A stretch of DNA of 25,940 bases from OPU3-GD-OMZ sp964515235 (GTDB lineage Bacteria; Pseudomonadota; Gammaproteobacteria; Methylococcales; Methylomonadaceae), in contig CAZEVO010000026.1 of the NCBI GenBank assembly GCA_964515235.1, positions 1-25,940 on the forward strand, in the 5' to 3' direction. The translations under genes were made by a program, and so were the position numbers. Every line of letters begins with the position of its first letter. The stretch's first letter is position 1. The notes below the pieces were generated by a model. The model saw nothing but the letters and a program-made list of their open reading frames with translations, had not been told where the DNA came from and did no database searches. Below are positions 22,866 to 25,940 of the stretch, one piece after another.

Positions 22866-24785
22866 ATGTCTTTATATAAACAACTACTACTATTGGTCTC
22901 AGCTTTATTTTGCATGATTTTTAGCATTAATTATGTAGTGAGTGTTAAAAATACGATGGAGTATTTAGAGGTTGAATCAAAGATTCACGCACAAGACACT
23001 GCAACATCTTTAGGGTTGTCACTAAGTCCGCATCTTGTAGCAGAGGATATCTCAGTATTAGAGACCATGATGAACTCGATTTTTGACAGGGGTTATTATA
23101 AAGAAATTAATTTAGTCAGTCCTGACGGTGAAATCGTGGTGACACTGAAAAATGATCACCCCATAGAAGGTGTCCCGGCATGGTTTATTGAATTATTATC
23201 AATGGAGACGGCCTTTGCTGAAAGTGAAATAAGTACCGGTTGGATACTGGCAGGGACTGTGCAAGTGACGATTAACCCAGGCGTCGCTTACTTAAAGCTT
23301 TATGAGCAAGCACAGCACGCGGCAATATTATCTTTTTCGATGTTAATGCTATCAATCGGTATTTTGTTTTTGATGTTGAAGTATATTTTAAGACCCTTGA
23401 AAAATATGGAGCAACTTTCTTTGGCGATTGCTAAGGGTCATTTTTCCAGTATAGAAAAAATACCAAGAACGACTGAGTTTAAAAATGTGGTGATTGCAAT
23501 GAACCTGATGTCCAGTAGGGTAAAGGGCATGATGGAGAAATTAAACCGTAAATTAAAACGTATTGGAGAAGCGATTCAGCACGACGAATTAACCGGATTA
23601 GTTAAGAAAAATGGTTTTGATACAGCCTTGAAGCAAATGATTTCACAGGACCTAAATGGTTTTGTTGTGCTGATTAAGATCGATGATTTGGCGGGTTTTG
23701 TTGAGCAACAGGGTATGGCAACCACAGATCTTTTATTAAAAGATTTTGCCAATATTTTAGCCGAAAAGAATCAAGATTCAGAGTCGTTATCAGTCTCTGC
23801 TTATCGTTTTTATGGAGGTGAATTTACGCTATTAGTTAAAACGATTGCAGTGGGCCAAGTTTTAGCCTTAGCAGAAAAGATGCAAGGTGAATTTATTAAC
23901 TTAGCTAAAAAACATAATAAAACTGCAATGGCACATATGGGTATTACACCGTTTAATTTTTTAGATACGAATGATGATGTATTAAATGCAGCGGGCGAGG
24001 CATTTGAAGAAGCTAAATTAATAGGGTTGAATGGTTTTTGTTTAAGAGAGCGAAGCGAGCAGGCCAGAAGTGTTGACCAGTGGCATACTTTAGTAGCAGA
24101 AATTATTAGTCAGAGTCAGTATAAAATCGACTATATTCAGCAAGTGAAAGCATTAAAGAGCAATAAAGTTATTTTAGAAGAGGCCTCAATTCAAGCACAA
24201 ACAAAATCAGGCGAGGTAATACCGGCGCGTATCTTTGTGTCCATTGCAGAGAAGTTTAATTTAATTACAGAACTTGATAAAGGCGTTATTAAAACCGTTA
24301 TTAGTCAATTCAAAAGTAAACAGAAAACCAATCCGGTGGCAGTTAATTTGTCGTTAGCCTCTGTTCAGAATATTGACTTTAGGAATTGGCTAAAACAATT
24401 AATGAAAAAAAATAAGCAGTTACATCAACAAATTGTTTTTAGCGTTTCAACATTTTCCATTGTCAATGATATGCAGAGCTATGAATCATTTGTATCATTT
24501 ATTCATGAGCAAAATGGAGTGGTTATGTTAAAACGTTTTGAAACGCACTCTATATCTATTGAAAAGGTAAAAGACTTAAAGCCGGATTATATCCGCTTGT
24601 CGAGAGATTTAAGTAATGAAGTTTATAGTGATACAGGTAAACAACAATTTATTCAGTCCATGCAAGAGTTAGGTCATCTGCTCGGCGTTGCAGTGTTAGC
24701 TGAAAGTGTAAGAGATATCCGTGATGTTAATTATTTTAAGAAAATAGGTCTTGCTGGCAATAGTTTCAGTGATCTAAGCGCTTAA
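22866..24785 (+). CDS. lapD: c-di-GMP receptor LapD (inside-out signalling protein)
   Basis: A 639-residue inner-membrane protein. The helix at 5-26, a periplasmic LapD/MoxY-type domain (27-150) and the helix at 151-173 lead into HAMP (about 174-228), GGDEF-like (about 238-395) and EAL-like (about 405-639) domains. Both enzyme domains are degenerate: the GGDEF site is YGGEF (316-320) and the EAL motif is KVILEE (434-439), so it should bind c-di-GMP without making or cleaving it. Trp126 in TGWILAG corresponds to the tryptophan loop by which Pseudomonas LapD holds LapG. When c-di-GMP is bound LapD sequesters LapG and the adhesin stays on the surface. lapG starts 35 bases downstream, so the pair is very likely one operon. 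Confidence 0.93.
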   Translation: MSLYKQLLLLVSALFCMIFSINYVVSVKNTMEYLEVESKIHAQDTATSLGLSLSPHLVAEDISVLETMMNSIFDRGYYKEINLVSPDGEIVVTLKNDHPIEGVPAWFIELLSMETAFAESEISTGWILAGTVQVTINPGVAYLKLYEQAQHAAILSFSMLMLSIGILFLMLKYILRPLKNMEQLSLAIAKGHFSSIEKIPRTTEFKNVVIAMNLMSSRVKGMMEKLNRKLKRIGEAIQHDELTGLVKKNGFDTALKQMISQDLNGFVVLIKIDDLAGFVEQQGMATTDLLLKDFANILAEKNQDSESLSVSAYRFYGGEFTLLVKTIAVGQVLALAEKMQGEFINLAKKHNKTAMAHMGITPFNFLDTNDDVLNAAGEAFEEAKLIGLNGFCLRERSEQARSVDQWHTLVAEIISQSQYKIDYIQQVKALKSNKVILEEASIQAQTKSGEVIPARIFVSIAEKFNLITELDKGVIKTVISQFKSKQKTNPVAVNLSLASVQNIDFRNWLKQLMKKNKQLHQQIVFSVSTFSIVNDMQSYESFVSFIHEQNGVVMLKRFETHSISIEKVKDLKPDYIRLSRDLSNEVYSDTGKQQFIQSMQELGHLLGVAVLAESVRDIRDVNYFKKIGLAGNSFSDLSA

Positions 24786-24820
24786 CTTTTAACTATTATT
24801 CTTAGGATAGGTTCTCGCCA

Positions 24821-25462
24821 GTGGTTGCAAGGGTTTTAGTCGGGGTTATGTTGTTTTGTGGCCTAAATGTCGCGGCACAAATAGATTTAACGACGCAATT
24901 AATTCAACGTATTGAAAAGAAATATGGGGTGCCTGCAGCAAAAAGAGTCATCACCTGGCGGGATTTGATGATAGTGAAAACCCGCCAAACAGACCGAGAG
25001 ATTTTAACGCGGGTTAATGACTTTTTTAATCAACGCACTCGGTTTGTGAACGATAGTGAGCTCTGGAACGTCAAAGATTACTGGGCAACGCCACTGGAGT
25101 TTTTAATTAAAGGTGCGGGGGATTGTGAAGATTATGCTATCGCTAAATATTTCACCTTAAAGGCATTAGGGATTGACGACCAAAAAATGCGCTTAACGTA
25201 TGTCAAGGCGCTTAAGTTAAATCAAGCTCATATGGTACTCACGTATTTTGAAACGCCACGGTCAGTGCCATTGGTTTTAGATAATTTAGATACCGTTATC
25301 AAACCGGCACTACAACGAAAAGATTTATTGCCCGTGTATAGTTTTAACGGTACTGGTTTGTGGTTAGCAAAAGCACAAGGGCGCGGTAAAAAAGTAGGGG
25401 CGTCAAGCCGAGTTAATTTATGGCGTGATTTAAATACGCGGATGGAAAAAGTTAGTTTTTAG
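24821..25462 (+). CDS. lapG: Periplasmic cysteine protease LapG (adhesin release)
   Basis: A 213-residue bacterial transglutaminase-like cysteine proteinase (BTLCP, DUF920). A short signal peptide (1-19, ending NVAA) exports it to the periplasm. The catalytic triad is Cys102 in GAGDCEDYAIAKY, His137 in NQAHMVL and Asp154 in VLDNLD, with Asp101 and Glu103 as the Ca2+-binding pair known from LapG. WATPLEFLIKG is also typical. LapG cuts the N-terminal anchor of a large LapA/RTX-type adhesin, releasing it and dispersing the biofilm, when LapD is not holding it. The start is GTG 24821, with a weak upstream AGGA. The adhesin and its type I secretion genes are not in the window. Confidence 0.93.
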   Translation: MVARVLVGVMLFCGLNVAAQIDLTTQLIQRIEKKYGVPAAKRVITWRDLMIVKTRQTDREILTRVNDFFNQRTRFVNDSELWNVKDYWATPLEFLIKGAGDCEDYAIAKYFTLKALGIDDQKMRLTYVKALKLNQAHMVLTYFETPRSVPLVLDNLDTVIKPALQRKDLLPVYSFNGTGLWLAKAQGRGKKVGASSRVNLWRDLNTRMEKVSF

Positions 25463-25821
25463 CTAAAATTTTTAGATCAAAATAATCGGTGATGACTTTC
25501 TATGGTGAGAGTATTTTGGCTTATTACATCAGTGAAACAATATCTATTGTTTAGTTAAAACGGGAGTTCAGCAGGGCGTGGAATTTTGGTCAAGTTATGG
25601 GTGAAATAACCATTGATAAACAAAATATACTAGTAATCAGAATGAACTTCAGTAACGCATGACCGCACATTAATGGTGAGCCGTTGGTAAAAGGTTGACC
25701 CGTATCATCGAATTGCATCGATTAAATTTTAGACTATGTTTTCTTAGTAACTATCTGGCCTTAGGTTTTAATTGAAGGTCTTTTTTTTGTAGTGCAAATG
25801 GAATATTGATTGAGTGCCAGC
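25463..25821. other. 359-base stretch without a gene
   Basis: The region between lapG and the partial gene at 25822 shows no convincing coding frame. It holds a 7-bp inverted repeat (AAACAAT 25535-25541 / ATTGTTT 25546-25552) and a terminator-like hairpin with a T8 run at 25757-25788. Promoters for the next gene are presumably here, but none matches consensus well. Confidence 0.6.
25757..25788 (+). terminator. Weak rho-independent terminator candidate
   Basis: GGCCTT (25757-25762) pairs with AAGGTC (25775-25780), with one G-U pair, around a 12-base loop and directly followed by T8 (25781-25788). It is about 295 bases after lapG. The stem is short, so confidence is low. Confidence 0.35.
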
Positions 25822-25940
25822 ATGACAAATGATGAACAGACTTTTGTAGAGAACTTAAAGCAGTCAGGGGCGTTGTCAAATGCTGATTTAACTAAAGCCT
25901 CCAATATGCGGTCACATACTTTAGGTCAATCATTATCGCA
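25822..25940 (+). CDS. Partial CDS, N-terminus only; possibly MshEN/GspE-like
   Basis: ATG 25822 opens a frame of 39 codons that runs off the window (MTNDEQTFVENLKQSGALSN at the start, then ADLTKASNMRSHTLGQSLS). The pattern of a short helix, SGALS, a dL..A helix and a LGQSL strand is reminiscent of the N-terminal MshEN repeats of type II secretion/type IV pilus ATPases (GspE/PilB). The match is too short to be sure. The ribosome site is poor, so the start could lie elsewhere. Confidence 0.5.
   Translation, partial: MTNDEQTFVENLKQSGALSNADLTKASNMRSHTLGQSLS

Noticed and set aside
1..25940. CRISPR arrays, tRNA/rRNA genes, transposases, integrases or phage genes
   Set aside because: Reading both strands showed no regularly spaced repeats, cloverleaf sequences or mobile-element proteins.

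Overview
The window looks like a chromosomal segment of an AT-rich, aerobic gammaproteobacterium, probably marine or halotolerant and possibly methylotrophic or sulfur-metabolising. The clues are a synthetase-only RelA, a LapD/LapG biofilm pair, an NhaD-type Na+/H+ antiporter, an oxygen-dependent coproporphyrinogen oxidase and a methanethiol oxidase operon. The taxonomic placement is inference, and Methylophaga-like organisms would fit. Two runs of exactly 100 N (1177-1276 and 12600-12699) are scaffold gaps of unknown true length. No tRNA, rRNA, CRISPR array, transposase or phage gene was seen.

Region 1 (1-5960): a GlxA/AraC-type regulator (minus) faces a rightward cluster across a gap. The cluster is a secreted SBP56-family methanethiol oxidase (mtoX), a single protein fusing a Sco copper chaperone to a MauG-like di-haem peroxidase, and bioA. 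In described mtoX operons SCO1/SenC and mauG are separate genes, so the fusion is notable.

Region 2 (5984-11254): housekeeping and accessory genes: relA (minus), an unidentified membrane protein with a coiled-coil segment, a NUDIX hydrolase, a glutaminyl-peptide cyclotransferase lipoprotein (minus) and a DUF218/ElyC-like envelope protein.

Region 3 (11381-16734): a sensory block. A dCache sensor is cut by the second gap, and receiver plus HPt-like sequence follows whose HPt has Asn where the phospho-His should be. Next is a hybrid histidine kinase whose N-terminus carries the plant ethylene receptor (ETR1) copper/ethylene-binding signature with the same residue spacing. Last is a membrane protein with a GIY-YIG/T5orf172-like N-terminus, preceded by a leader with alternative hairpins and a nine-codon mini-ORF.

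Region 4 (16767-22665): an alpha/beta hydrolase (minus), nhaD behind an extended -10 promoter and a long leader, a divergent HemF (minus), a B12-binding radical SAM protein with an unusual CX4CX2C cluster motif and a C8 tract near its start, and a MOSC-domain protein.

Region 5 (22866-25940): lapD and lapG, which together control proteolytic release of a surface adhesin in response to c-di-GMP. A 359-base gene-free stretch with a weak terminator follows, then the first 39 codons of a gene that runs off the window. The adhesin itself is not in the window.

The strongest candidate for something unusual is the bacterial ethylene-receptor-like kinase block. Next come the Sco-MauG fusion and the CX4CX2C radical SAM protein.
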